The notes under the pieces are model-generated. The model saw only the letters and a program-made list of their open reading frames with translations, made no database searches and had not been told where the DNA came from. The position numbers were made by a program, and so were the translations under genes. A stretch of 64,000 nucleotides of DNA from Thermoplasmata archaeon (GTDB taxonomy: Archaea; Thermoplasmatota; Thermoplasmata; Thermoplasmatales; Thermoplasmataceae): positions 31,370-95,369 of the forward strand of contig JAJZXB010000007.1 of the NCBI GenBank assembly GCA_021846395.1, given 5' to 3'. Below, piece after piece: positions 46,373-55,192 of this stretch (positions within the stretch are counted from its first letter, which is position 1; each line of letters begins with the position of its first letter).

Positions 46373-46553
46373 GATCAATTAACATAATAAATTATTAATT
46401 AAAAAATTATTTATTGATAAATATTAAATTATACCATTGTCGAAAATTCAAAAATTTTAATTATTTTAAGTAAATGCCTTAATATCCTATACTTTATCAT
46501 GAATACTTATTTACTAATCATAATGTTTAAATTTGATAGTATAATCAAATAAT

Positions 46554-46784
46554 ATGTCATTAGAGTGCAGGAGAGTAATGGATGGGCAATCTTTAAATTC
46601 GAAAAATAATTCGACAATATATAAATTCCCAGCAAAATATTTCAAAACCCGTTATTCTTCAATTGAAAATGACAGTAAAACAGTAAATTGCAAAAAAACA
46701 GGGATGGATAAAATGAAATGTTTCCAGAAAATGTTTGGAATGCCTGTGCAATTGTCAAAAATATGGAATATAGGGGGTAATTAA
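46554..46784 (+). CDS. Small unidentified reading frame before citrate synthase
   Basis: A 76-codon frame ending one base before the citrate synthase TTG. It encodes a basic, Ser/Asn/Lys-rich peptide with four Cys residues and no known family. A TATA-like sequence lies about 25 bases before its ATG, so it may be a real leaderless gene or just the 5' leader of the citrate synthase message. Weak evidence. Confidence 0.35.
   Translation: MSLECRRVMDGQSLNSKNNSTIYKFPAKYFKTRYSSIENDSKTVNCKKTGMDKMKCFQKMFGMPVQLSKIWNIGGN
46772..46778 (+). promoter_or_regulatory. Ribosome binding site deciding the citrate synthase TTG start
   Basis: AGGGGGT lies 7 bases before TTG at 46786. It supports that start; no ATG is available before the conserved region. 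Confidence 0.55.
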
Positions 46785-46785
46785 T

Positions 46786-47910
46786 TTGGATACGGTAAAT
46801 TTGGGATTGGAAGACGTGTTTATAAAATATACTAAATTAACATATATTGATGGAAATAAAGGGATTTTGAGATATCGTGGTTATGATGTAAACGATCTGG
46901 TTAAAAACTGCACGTTTGAAGAGGTATCATATCTTATGATATATGGGGAACTTCCCAACAGTGGACAGCTAAAATCATTTGTTGATGATTTAAGGGACCA
47001 TTACAAATTGCCAGAGCATGTTCTTGATTTAATTGCTGCCCTTCCAAGAGAAAGTGATACCTTAACAATGATGGAAACTGCATTTGCATCAATGTCATCG
47101 GGAGATTATAAATGGAACCAGGAAGATGACCGAAAGCAGGCTGCTAAGATTATGGGCGAGGATCTTGGAATTATATCAAACATATACAGGCATAAAATTG
47201 GCCTTGAACTAAAAAATCCTGATAGAAAATATGGTTATGCGGAAGCATTTCTCAGGAACTGTTTTGACAATATAACCCAGGAGAAGATAGACGCAATGAA
47301 TTCCGCTTTGATAATATACATTGACCATGAGGTACCCGCATCAACAACAACTGCCCTTGTTGCCTCTTCAACACTATCCGATATGTATTCATGCATAACA
47401 GCGGCAATAGCTGCACTGAAGGGACCATTACATGGTGGAGCTGCCGAAGCGGCATATCATCAATTGATTGAAATAGGAAAACCGGAAAATGTTGAAAACT
47501 GGTTTAATGAAAATATATTAAAAAACAACAAAAGATTAATGGGGTTTGGTCACAGGGTATACAAAACCTACGACCCAAGGATGAAAATATTTAAGGGAAT
47601 AGCTGAAAAACTGGTTGAAACTGAAGAACAGAAAAAGAACCTTGAAATTGCAAAAAACTTGGAAGAAATGGGCGTTAAAACCTATGGTTCAAAGGGCATT
47701 TATCCCAATACAGATTATTATTCCGGCCTAGTTTTTAACGAAATAGGGTTTCCAATATATATGTTCACAACATTATTTGGGTTTTCAAGGGTGCTTGGAT
47801 GGGTAGCACACATATCTGAATATGTAGAGGAAGAAGAGAGGCTTATAAGGCCAAGAGCAATATATACTGGATTTGATAAAAGAGATTTCATTCCATTGGC
47901 AGATAGATAA
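46786..47910 (+). CDS. gltA: Citrate synthase
   Basis: A 374-residue enzyme, TTG start. The N-terminus has KLTYIDGNKGILRYRGYDV. Catalytic residues appear in GPLHGGAAEAAY (His near 216), GFGHRVYKTYDPR (His near 255) and the Asp in YPNTDYYSGLVF (near 307). It condenses acetyl-CoA and oxaloacetate to citrate, the entry to the citric acid cycle. Length suits archaeal and Gram-positive type II-like citrate synthases. It is convergent with malate dehydrogenase, whose product is its substrate. Confidence 0.97.
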   Translation: MDTVNLGLEDVFIKYTKLTYIDGNKGILRYRGYDVNDLVKNCTFEEVSYLMIYGELPNSGQLKSFVDDLRDHYKLPEHVLDLIAALPRESDTLTMMETAFASMSSGDYKWNQEDDRKQAAKIMGEDLGIISNIYRHKIGLELKNPDRKYGYAEAFLRNCFDNITQEKIDAMNSALIIYIDHEVPASTTTALVASSTLSDMYSCITAAIAALKGPLHGGAAEAAYHQLIEIGKPENVENWFNENILKNNKRLMGFGHRVYKTYDPRMKIFKGIAEKLVETEEQKKNLEIAKNLEEMGVKTYGSKGIYPNTDYYSGLVFNEIGFPIYMFTTLFGFSRVLGWVAHISEYVEEEERLIRPRAIYTGFDKRDFIPLADR

Positions 47911-47995
47911 TTATTTATTTTTATAATTTTAAAACAAATTTTTTTTAAATTGAAACTATAAAGAAACTATAAAAATATTAAAAAAATAAATTTTT

Positions 47996-48973
47996 TCAGT
48001 TTAGTTTACCAGCAAGGAAATCATCAGCTATTTTGCAATTATTTTTGACGGAATTTACACTGTTTTCCCAGAGTTTTTTGTCCCCCTCATTCATTTTAAG
48101 GTCGTATATTTCCTCAACACCATTCTCGCAAATTTTTATCGGCACTCCTATAAACATATTGCTTATTCCATAGTGTTCTGCATGTTTTCCTGTTAAATAT
48201 GCAGCACATGGTATAACTCTTTTCTGGTTCTTTAAAATAGATTCTGCCATTACAGTTATTGATATGGAAGGTGCATAAAAGGCACTGCCGGTCTTATAAA
48301 AGTTAACAATCTCTCCACCTCCGAACCTTGTTCTTTTCACAATTTCCTCAATTTTTTCCTCACTCAGAAGGTCTGATATTGGTATGCCTGATACATTTGA
48401 GTATCTTATGAAAGGAACCATGTCATCTCCATGCCCACCAATTACAAAGGCATTTACATCCTGTACCGCAACATCAAGCTCCTCTGCCAAAAATGTTCTG
48501 AATCTTGTGCTATCCAGGGATCCTCCGAGGCCTATTATTCTTGATGGATCTATTCCGGACGCTTTCTGTATGACATATGCCATAATATCGGCGGGATTTG
48601 TTACGGTAATTATTATTGAGTCTGGTGAGTATTTTTTAATTTTTTCTCCCACATCCTTCATGATCCCAACATTCTTAATGAGAAGATCATCTCTGCTCAT
48701 TCCGGGTTTTCTTGCCAATCCAGCTGTAACTATTATCACGTCTGAACCCTTCATATTTTCATATTCCTTTTCATCCTTTGTGCAGAATCCTTTAAGTTTT
48801 GAATTGAAACCCCAGTGTGGAGCTCCTTCCTGTATATCAAGTGCCTTTCCAGCGGCTATATCCTCAACTATATCAAATATGTATATATCACCAAGGTCTT
48901 TTATAGCAAGCACCTGGGCTACACTAGCACCAACTGCTCCTGCGCCAATAACAGATATTTTTTTATTTGCCAT
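47996..48973 (-). CDS. mdh: Malate dehydrogenase (LDH-like type)
   Basis: A 325-residue NAD(P)-dependent dehydrogenase. The Rossmann motif is ISVIGAGAVGASVA (4-17), with DIVED ending the second strand (nucleotide preference for NAD). LARKPGMSRDDLL includes the substrate-binding Arg, TVTNPADIMAYV the conserved Asn, and IGGHGDDMVPF the catalytic His. Arg in this loop with K/P is the malate-type signature. It oxidises malate to oxaloacetate. Convergent to gltA, divergent to sdh. Confidence 0.95.
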   Translation of the reverse strand: MANKKISVIGAGAVGASVAQVLAIKDLGDIYIFDIVEDIAAGKALDIQEGAPHWGFNSKLKGFCTKDEKEYENMKGSDVIIVTAGLARKPGMSRDDLLIKNVGIMKDVGEKIKKYSPDSIIITVTNPADIMAYVIQKASGIDPSRIIGLGGSLDSTRFRTFLAEELDVAVQDVNAFVIGGHGDDMVPFIRYSNVSGIPISDLLSEEKIEEIVKRTRFGGGEIVNFYKTGSAFYAPSISITVMAESILKNQKRVIPCAAYLTGKHAEHYGISNMFIGVPIKICENGVEEIYDLKMNEGDKKLWENSVNSVKNNCKIADDFLAGKLN

Positions 48974-49281
48974 ACCTTGATATTATTATTAAAATTAAAT
49001 ATTTTTTGATTGTCCATAAAGTATTTCAATTGATAGTGTAATTTATAAAGAATATGCCAACCTGTTGTTGCAAAAGGCAAAATTGCAGGCTAATCCTTCA
49101 AGCATTTAAATTAATATATCTATTTGAGAGTTGATTAGATAGGTCATGTAATTTTGCTGTTCCACAGAATTCATATATTTATCCCAAAACATTAATGGAT
49201 ATGTAATGCAAATATATTTTTTCCAAAGGAAAATATTATATTTAATTTACTTATTACAAAAAATACAATATATAGAAACTT

Positions 49282-49287
49282 GGTGAT
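49282..49287 (+). promoter_or_regulatory. Ribosome binding site of the sdh operon
   Basis: GGTGAT lies 6 bases before the SdhA ATG at 49294, complementary to the 16S tail used by archaea. An AT-rich block with TATTATATTTAA about 50 bases before the start may hold the promoter. Confidence 0.5.
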
Positions 49288-49293
49288 TTTAAG

Positions 49294-50988
49294 ATGGAGA
49301 AAAAAGAATATGATGCAGTAGTTCTGGGTGGTGGTCTGGCAGGCTTAATGGCGGCCAATAATGTGGCAGACGCGGGTTTTAAGGTGGCAGTGGTATCAAA
49401 AGTATTTCCAACAAGGTCTCATTCTGCGGCTGCCGAGGGAGGAATAGCCGCTTATGTAGATGGAAATTCCGATCCAAATGATGATCCGGAGTTCATGTCC
49501 TATGATGAGGTAAAGGGCGGAGATTATCTGGTTGACCAGAATGCCGCTGAATTACTGTCACGGGATTCTGGGGAAATTGTCCATATACTGGATACGTGGG
49601 GTGCACCATTTAACAGGCAGCCAGATGGAAGAATAGCACTGAGATATTTTGGGGGGCAAACATATCCCAGAACAAGATTTGTTGCCGATAAGACTGGAAT
49701 GGCATTACTGCATACATTATTTCAGCATGCAACTGGCTTTGACAACATTGATTTTTATAATGAATATTATGTTCTTGATATAGTTAAAGATGGAAATAAC
49801 GTCAACGGTCTTGTGGCAATGGAGATGAAAACCATGGATCCTATATTTCTTAAATCGAGAGCTTTGCTGATAGCATCCGGTGGCCTTGGAATGATATACC
49901 AGCATACAACAAACAGTTACATAAACACAGGGGATGGCTATGGAATTGCCCTGAGGTCAGGTGTGCCTCTGAAGGATCCAGAATTTGTCCAGTTCCATCC
50001 AACAGGCCTTTACCCATCCGATATACTGATTAGTGAAGCCGCCAGGGCAGAAGGAGGCATATTGAAGAATAATAAGGGAGAGAGATTCATGGCAAAATAT
50101 GCACCGCATAAATTTGACCTGGCTCCCAGAGATATTGTATCCAGATCAATGACAATTGAAATGCGTGAAGGAAGGGGCTTTGAGGGAGGATATCTGGGAC
50201 TAGACCTGACACATCTTGGCAGAGAATATATACTTGAAAGGCTAACACTTGCATACGATGCTGCAAAAACCTTTGCAAATGTTGATGCAACAAAGGAAAT
50301 GATTCCAGTAAGGCCTGCACAACATTATTTTATGGGTGGAATTGATGTGGATATTACAGGAGTAAATTCCGATTTAAATGGTTTATTTGCAGCTGGAGAA
50401 GCAGCTTGTGTATCGGTTCACGGTGCAAACAGATTGGGATCAAATTCTCTCCTTGAAACTCTTGTTTATGGAAAGGAAACTGGAAAAACAATGGTGGATT
50501 TTCTGAAGAAGCATAAAAATGTAGAATCATCAGATGGAGTTGACACAATAGTTGACAATGCCTATTCATATATTAAAAGAGAAACAGGAGAGCATTTTGG
50601 CACACTGTTGAATGAACTGAGGGATGTTATGTGGGAAAATGTGGGCATATTCAGAGATGAGAAAAAATTAACTGAAGCTGTTAAACAGATAAACAGTATC
50701 AGGAAAAGATCCATAAACATGTATGTCACGGATAAAACAACCAATTATAATACTGAAGTTTTCAATGCTCTTGAGACAAGAAACATGATAGACTGTTCGA
50801 TTGTAATGGCTACTGCGGCTTTGAACAGAACTGAGACAAGAGGGGCACATTTCCGTGATGATTATCCAACTAGAGATGATGATAACTGGATGAAGCATTC
50901 GATCGCATATTTAAATGGTGATGCGGTGGAAATAAAATATAAGCCAGTAATTGTTACTAAATGGAAACCTGAACCGAGGGTGTATTAA
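49294..50988 (+). CDS. sdhA: Succinate dehydrogenase flavoprotein subunit
   Basis: A 564-residue flavoprotein. [17 protein letters not shown] is the FAD Rossmann motif (9-25). [14 protein letters not shown] holds the His that covalently binds FAD (near 45). [23 protein letters not shown] and [12 protein letters not shown] are active-site and FAD loops. It oxidises succinate to fumarate in the citric acid cycle, with electrons passing to SdhB. First gene of an operon sdhABEF-like; SdhB starts 1 base after its stop. Confidence 0.97.
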   Translation: MEKKEYDAVVLGGGLAGLMAANNVADAGFKVAVVSKVFPTRSHSAAAEGGIAAYVDGNSDPNDDPEFMSYDEVKGGDYLVDQNAAELLSRDSGEIVHILDTWGAPFNRQPDGRIALRYFGGQTYPRTRFVADKTGMALLHTLFQHATGFDNIDFYNEYYVLDIVKDGNNVNGLVAMEMKTMDPIFLKSRALLIASGGLGMIYQHTTNSYINTGDGYGIALRSGVPLKDPEFVQFHPTGLYPSDILISEAARAEGGILKNNKGERFMAKYAPHKFDLAPRDIVSRSMTIEMREGRGFEGGYLGLDLTHLGREYILERLTLAYDAAKTFANVDATKEMIPVRPAQHYFMGGIDVDITGVNSDLNGLFAAGEAACVSVHGANRLGSNSLLETLVYGKETGKTMVDFLKKHKNVESSDGVDTIVDNAYSYIKRETGEHFGTLLNELRDVMWENVGIFRDEKKLTEAVKQINSIRKRSINMYVTDKTTNYNTEVFNALETRNMIDCSIVMATAALNRTETRGAHFRDDYPTRDDDNWMKHSIAYLNGDAVEIKYKPVIVTKWKPEPRVY

Positions 50989-50989
50989 T

Positions 50990-51934
50990 ATGGTTGAAGA
51001 GAAAGAAATAACCGTTAATGTGAAAAAATATGATAAGGAGAAGGGGGAATACTGGAAATCCTACAAGGTACAGGCAGATAGATACACTCAGATGACTGAG
51101 GTGCTCAGAAAAATAAAGACTGAGCAGGATCCAACCCTGTCTTACAGAGCATCCTGCCATATGGCTGTGTGCGGGAGCTGTTCAATGAAAATCAATGGGG
51201 AACCAAGATTGGCTTGCAAAACCATGGCGTTCACTGCTATAAATGAAAAAAATGAGGTAAACCTTGAATCAATGGATTATTACCAGGAAGTCAGAGATTT
51301 AATTCCAGATATGGATACATTTTATGATAGGATGTACAAGGTTGAACCGAGATTATACGCTGATCAAACAGTAATATCTGGGGAAAATGACGAAAGAATG
51401 ACTCCTTCGGAACAGAAGGAAGTTTGGAAATTCGAAGAATGCATATGGTGCGGGCTTTGCGTTTCAGCTTGCCCCTCAGTAAAGGAGGATGAAAAATTTT
51501 TGGGGCCTGCAGCACATGCAAAGGGATACAGATTTATGGCCGACGGGAGAGATACTAAAAAAGAAGAAAGGATAGGCATACTTATGGACAGTGCCTGGAG
51601 ATGCACTTCTTGCTATATGTGTTATGAAGTATGTCCGCAGGATGTTCAGCCAGTAATAGCCATAAAGAAAACAAAGGCATATGTTGATGAATTCCCAGGG
51701 ACAACTGAACTTATTACCATGGCCAGAAAGCATGACAGTACAATAGCCGAATCCATTGGGGAATCTGGCAAAATAAAGGAGTCAAAGTTATACTTAAAGA
51801 CATTTGGTTATGTTGCGGCAATGAAGGACATGATGTATATGATGAAAGAAGGTAAGATAAAATATGCCATGGCAAAGGATACAGATGTAAAAAATATGGA
51901 CGAAATTAAAAAAATAATGGGTGATAAAAAATGA
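50990..51934 (+). CDS. sdhB: Succinate dehydrogenase iron-sulfur subunit
   Basis: A 314-residue iron-sulfur protein from the ATG at 50990, directly after SdhA; an upstream ATG at 50951 would overlap sdhA. The [2Fe-2S] motif is [13 protein letters not shown]...C (near residues 58-78). Two further motifs, [13 protein letters not shown] and [14 protein letters not shown], hold the other clusters. Longer at the C-terminus than the bacterial SdhB (about 240), as in non-classical archaeal complexes. SdhE-like gene overlaps by 4 bases (ATGA). Confidence 0.95.
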   Translation: MVEEKEITVNVKKYDKEKGEYWKSYKVQADRYTQMTEVLRKIKTEQDPTLSYRASCHMAVCGSCSMKINGEPRLACKTMAFTAINEKNEVNLESMDYYQEVRDLIPDMDTFYDRMYKVEPRLYADQTVISGENDERMTPSEQKEVWKFEECIWCGLCVSACPSVKEDEKFLGPAAHAKGYRFMADGRDTKKEERIGILMDSAWRCTSCYMCYEVCPQDVQPVIAIKKTKAYVDEFPGTTELITMARKHDSTIAESIGESGKIKESKLYLKTFGYVAAMKDMMYMMKEGKIKYAMAKDTDVKNMDEIKKIMGDKK

Positions 51935-52803
51935 AAGTTGCGTATTATCCGGGATGTGCATCCCATGGAATAGCAAAAGATGTAGATATAGCCACGCAAT
52001 TAATTGCAAAGGATCTCGACCTTCAATTGATGGAGGTTGATGATTGGAACTGTTGTGGCGGAGGTTTCATGGATGATAAAAATGAAGAAATACACACATC
52101 ACTTAATCTTAGAAATCTGACCAAGGTTAAGGAGATGGGTTATGATAAAATGGCAACCCCCTGCAGTGTATGCCTTAATAGTCACAAAATAGCGGTGGAC
52201 AAATACGACAATGATCCAGATCTAAAGGAAAACGTTGATAAAAAACTTGAGAAGGCACACATAGAATATGATGGTGGAGTGGACTCAGAGCATTTTATAT
52301 GGGTTTTAATCAAGGATGTTGGCATAGAAAATATACAGAAACATGTAAAAAAGCCTCTTAAAGATATAAAAATAGGCACATATTATGGATGCCAGTTATT
52401 GAGGCCAAGTAATGTTATGGGATTTGAATCAGCCCATGACCCTCACAGTGTAATGGATCTCGTTGCGGCTACAGGTGCCACACCGGTTTCATTCCCACTA
52501 AAAGCTTCGTGTTGCGGATTTCCACTTATGGGAAGCAACCCCCCAGTTGGCTTAAAAATGGCAAACAATATACTGTCAGATGCCAGAAATAATGGTGCTG
52601 ATATGATGGTCCATCCGTGTTCATTATGCCATTTACAGCTTGATGTTACCCAGTTGAAAATAAAGGATCAGTTTAAGCAGGACTGGACAATGCCAATAGT
52701 ATATATAACACAGTTAATAGGGCTTGCATTTGGCCATTCTCCCGAGGAACTGGGTATAGGAAAATTAACGGCAAAATATCTCAGGGAAAGGGGATTCGCA
52801 TGA
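51931..52803 (+). CDS. Succinate dehydrogenase CCG-domain subunit (SdhE/SdhC-like)
   Basis: A 290-residue protein with two cysteine-rich CCG domains: YYPGCASHG with [10 protein letters not shown] and CSVCLNSH in the first, then [17 protein letters not shown] and HPCSLCH in the second. This is the heterodisulfide reductase subunit B type used in class E succinate dehydrogenases of archaea and cyanobacteria in place of membrane cytochrome b subunits. It probably docks the enzyme to the membrane or quinone. Start overlaps sdhB; the next gene overlaps its stop by 4 bases. Confidence 0.9.
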   Translation: MKVAYYPGCASHGIAKDVDIATQLIAKDLDLQLMEVDDWNCCGGGFMDDKNEEIHTSLNLRNLTKVKEMGYDKMATPCSVCLNSHKIAVDKYDNDPDLKENVDKKLEKAHIEYDGGVDSEHFIWVLIKDVGIENIQKHVKKPLKDIKIGTYYGCQLLRPSNVMGFESAHDPHSVMDLVAATGATPVSFPLKASCCGFPLMGSNPPVGLKMANNILSDARNNGADMMVHPCSLCHLQLDVTQLKIKDQFKQDWTMPIVYITQLIGLAFGHSPEELGIGKLTAKYLRERGFA

Positions 52804-53150
52804 ATGATCTGAAAAGTTTATTGAAAGATGTTGAAATTACGGATGAGAAAGAAGTTTCACGCAAACCTGGTGAAAAACCATTTGCAACAGAAATTTTTTA
52901 TAAAATCGATGACATTTTTAATGGCAAACTGCATGTGAGAAAATCAAATAATGCCATGTATCTTTCAGTTATATCAAAAATTCCATTCAACTGGAAGAGT
53001 CTTGTTGGAAATATGAAATTTGCAGGAAAACTCATAGATTCGGCAGGAGGAATTTTATGGCTTCAGGAAACAGATAATACCATTAATATCGATTTACAGT
53101 ATATTCAAAAATATTTAAAAGAGTTAAAAGATAAAGAAAACAAAAAGTAA
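52800..53150 (+). CDS. Fourth succinate dehydrogenase subunit (SdhF/SdhD-like)
   Basis: A 116-residue protein with no membrane segment and no cysteines. Its place, last of the operon and overlapping the SdhE-like gene by 4 bases, and its size match the small fourth subunit of archaeal class E succinate dehydrogenases, such as in Sulfolobus. I know no sequence motif that proves it. Amphipathic helices near 20-60 and 90-116 may touch the membrane. It converges on the 2-oxoacid oxidoreductase gene. Confidence 0.65.
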   Translation: MNDLKSLLKDVEITDEKEVSRKPGEKPFATEIFYKIDDIFNGKLHVRKSNNAMYLSVISKIPFNWKSLVGNMKFAGKLIDSAGGILWLQETDNTINIDLQYIQKYLKELKDKENKK

Positions 53151-53167
53151 TAAGAAATAATATTTTT

Positions 53168-55192
53168 TTAATCAATTTTCATCTCATTGAATGTTTCAAA
53201 GGGATCAAGAATTGAATAGCCTTCTGAGTCAGAAACATCCTGTTCGGATGGCGGATATTTTAGATAGTCCTTCACAATACCTGACAGCCTTTTTGTAAAG
53301 CTTGGTACTGTATTATTCTCATACATTATTCCTATTGGTATATGATCTCCCCATTTTAAAGACATCTGATAACCTCTGTCAAACTTTTCCTCCTCTTCCT
53401 CCTTATTATTTACAACAGGATTCCAGGATTTGTCTTCTTCAAGCTTATAAACTCTCTGTCTGTACCAGTCAAGCGTGTTAACATCATTGTAAGTGGGGCA
53501 TGGCTGTAAAACCTCTATCAATGATGACCCCTCATGGTTTATTGCCCTTTGAATTAGCTCTGAAAGATGGTTTATCTCCGATGAAAAACCTCTTGCTACA
53601 AATGAATAACCGGATGTCATGGCCAGTGGAATTGGGTTTATCTTTGACAGTATATTTGGCCTCGGTATGCTTTTTACCTTTTCACCAAGTGGCATGGTGG
53701 GAGCTGCCTGCCCCTTTGTTAAGCCGTATACAGAGTTATTGTACAGTATTACAACAACGCCAGAATTTCTTCTGCCTTCAGCTACAAAATGTCCCGCTCC
53801 AATGCCAAGCATATCGCCATCTCCTCCCATAACAAGTACCTTGAGATTTGGGTTTGCAAGTTTAACACCAACTGCATATGGAATTGATCTTCCATGTAAT
53901 GTATGTGCACCTGCTATGTTCAAATAATGTGGTGTCTTTCCTGAGCACCCTATACCTGAAATTGCCACAACTTTCTCCGGATCAAGTTTCATATTTCCAA
54001 GAGCCTTTGTGATGCCAGTCAATACGCCAAAGTCTCCGCAGTTATGCAAAGTAGCGGAATTACTTACATAAGAATTTACTTCTTCCACTTTGAAATTATA
54101 TACAGGACCATTATAATCGAAATAATTAAGGCTTCTTATTTTTAGGTATATGTAATCATTATCCATAAAATATAAAGCGTGATGGTTTTCTTCACTGTTT
54201 GCGGAATCTATTTTCTCTCCAAGTACATCCGTTAAAGCATTGTAGTGTATATTCTTGACTTCTATGGAATAGGATTTTTTATGATTATCATATGCCTTAT
54301 TTTCATAAACATAAGGTATTATACCGTATCTTAGAAGTAACATTTTTATCTGCTCTTTAAGGATTAAAGATATTGTTTTATATCCTGCCTTTTTTGTTTC
54401 ATTATTAACAAAACCATCTCCTCTCCACAACCCAATTAAAAGGTCCTTTTGTTTTTCTATTGGTAATAATAGCAAATCATGTAAAATTCTTTTATTAGAT
54501 GCACCATCACCAAACCAATCTGAAAAGACTTGTGTTAAATAAGAAGAACTTACATGAACTTCAATAGACCTTTTATTTTCTCTCTCTTTAATTGTTGCAT
54601 TTAGCCCAAATACCATATTAAATAAATACTTTGCATCTTCTGCAAGATCCATCTCTGATGATCCAAATGTTAAATTAACCTCTCTATTGTGTACGTTCCC
54701 TTCAGCTATATAATACCCTGCCAATCTTAAAAAATTATTATCAACTTTAATATTTTCGGGTAAATCTTTGCCTCCTGTATCTTTCTCCTTTTTTTCATAT
54801 TTCAATGGTAAATGATCAATGTCCTTAACAACTTTAAGAATTGGATAAGCCACATAGTCTCCGACATTCAAATTCTCAGTTTCTACCCACTCCGTTATTA
54901 TATTTTTATTTTTTATATTTTCTTTTCTAACAATAAGAACAGGGTGTTCATTTGTAAGTGTGGTTTCTCCGAAATAAACTGTTTTAAGTCTATAAATTTT
55001 GCCCTTATGAATATGTGTCATTACCTCACTTATACTATGAAAATTTCCGTCATTGCCAAGTACCTTTTCACCCACCGTAAATTCCTGTATGGCCTTTGCA
55101 GAAGGGTTACCTATTATAGTATTATCCGGAAGTAAACATCCTGGACACCAATCAATTGTTAAATCGCTTTTAAAATTATGCTCCATTTTCAA
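53168..55192 (-). CDS. 2-oxoacid:ferredoxin oxidoreductase beta subunit, intein-containing precursor
   Basis: A 674-residue precursor. Residues 1-18 and 385-674 are the host beta subunit (308 residues after splicing), which binds thiamine diphosphate and a [4Fe-4S] cluster. Host motifs are WCPG before the intein and CGDFGVLTG after it, which join to the conserved WCPGCGDFG. VMGGDGDMLGIGAGH is the thiamine diphosphate Gly-Asp-Gly motif, and SGIGCSGKT and QPCPTYND hold other cysteines. Residues 19-384 are an intein. The enzyme oxidises a 2-oxoacid, probably 2-oxoglutarate given the succinyl-CoA synthetase nearby, passing electrons to ferredoxin. It overlaps the alpha subunit gene by 17 bases. 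Confidence 0.95.
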   Translation of the reverse strand: MKMEHNFKSDLTIDWCPGCLLPDNTIIGNPSAKAIQEFTVGEKVLGNDGNFHSISEVMTHIHKGKIYRLKTVYFGETTLTNEHPVLIVRKENIKNKNIITEWVETENLNVGDYVAYPILKVVKDIDHLPLKYEKKEKDTGGKDLPENIKVDNNFLRLAGYYIAEGNVHNREVNLTFGSSEMDLAEDAKYLFNMVFGLNATIKERENKRSIEVHVSSSYLTQVFSDWFGDGASNKRILHDLLLLPIEKQKDLLIGLWRGDGFVNNETKKAGYKTISLILKEQIKMLLLRYGIIPYVYENKAYDNHKKSYSIEVKNIHYNALTDVLGEKIDSANSEENHHALYFMDNDYIYLKIRSLNYFDYNGPVYNFKVEEVNSYVSNSATLHNCGDFGVLTGITKALGNMKLDPEKVVAISGIGCSGKTPHYLNIAGAHTLHGRSIPYAVGVKLANPNLKVLVMGGDGDMLGIGAGHFVAEGRRNSGVVVILYNNSVYGLTKGQAAPTMPLGEKVKSIPRPNILSKINPIPLAMTSGYSFVARGFSSEINHLSELIQRAINHEGSSLIEVLQPCPTYNDVNTLDWYRQRVYKLEEDKSWNPVVNNKEEEEEKFDRGYQMSLKWGDHIPIGIMYENNTVPSFTKRLSGIVKDYLKYPPSEQDVSDSEGYSILDPFETFNEMKID
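54041..55138 (-). mobile_element. Intein with LAGLIDADG homing endonuclease
   Basis: A 366-residue protein-splicing element, residues 19-384 of the precursor. Cys19 starts it (CLLPDNTIIGN, block A). The block B Thr-x-x-His is TNEH at 80-83. The end is ATLHN (His383, Asn384), followed by Cys385 as the first extein residue; VYNFKVEEVNSYVS is block F. Two dodecapeptide motifs, LAGYYIAEG (157-165) and LIGLWRGDG (252-260), keep the acidic residues of active LAGLIDADG endonucleases. All splicing residues are present. It can probably splice itself out and may still spread by homing into intein-free copies. Confidence 0.95.

Noticed and set aside
48384..48980. A 198-codon plus-strand frame inside mdh
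   Set aside because: Antisense shadow of malate dehydrogenase; hydrophobic/serine-rich composition with no family.
53168..55192. Reading the long beta subunit as a fusion with a separate endonuclease enzyme
   Set aside because: The insert begins with Cys and ends His-Asn followed by Cys with splicing blocks A, B, F and G, so it is an intein rather than a fusion domain.
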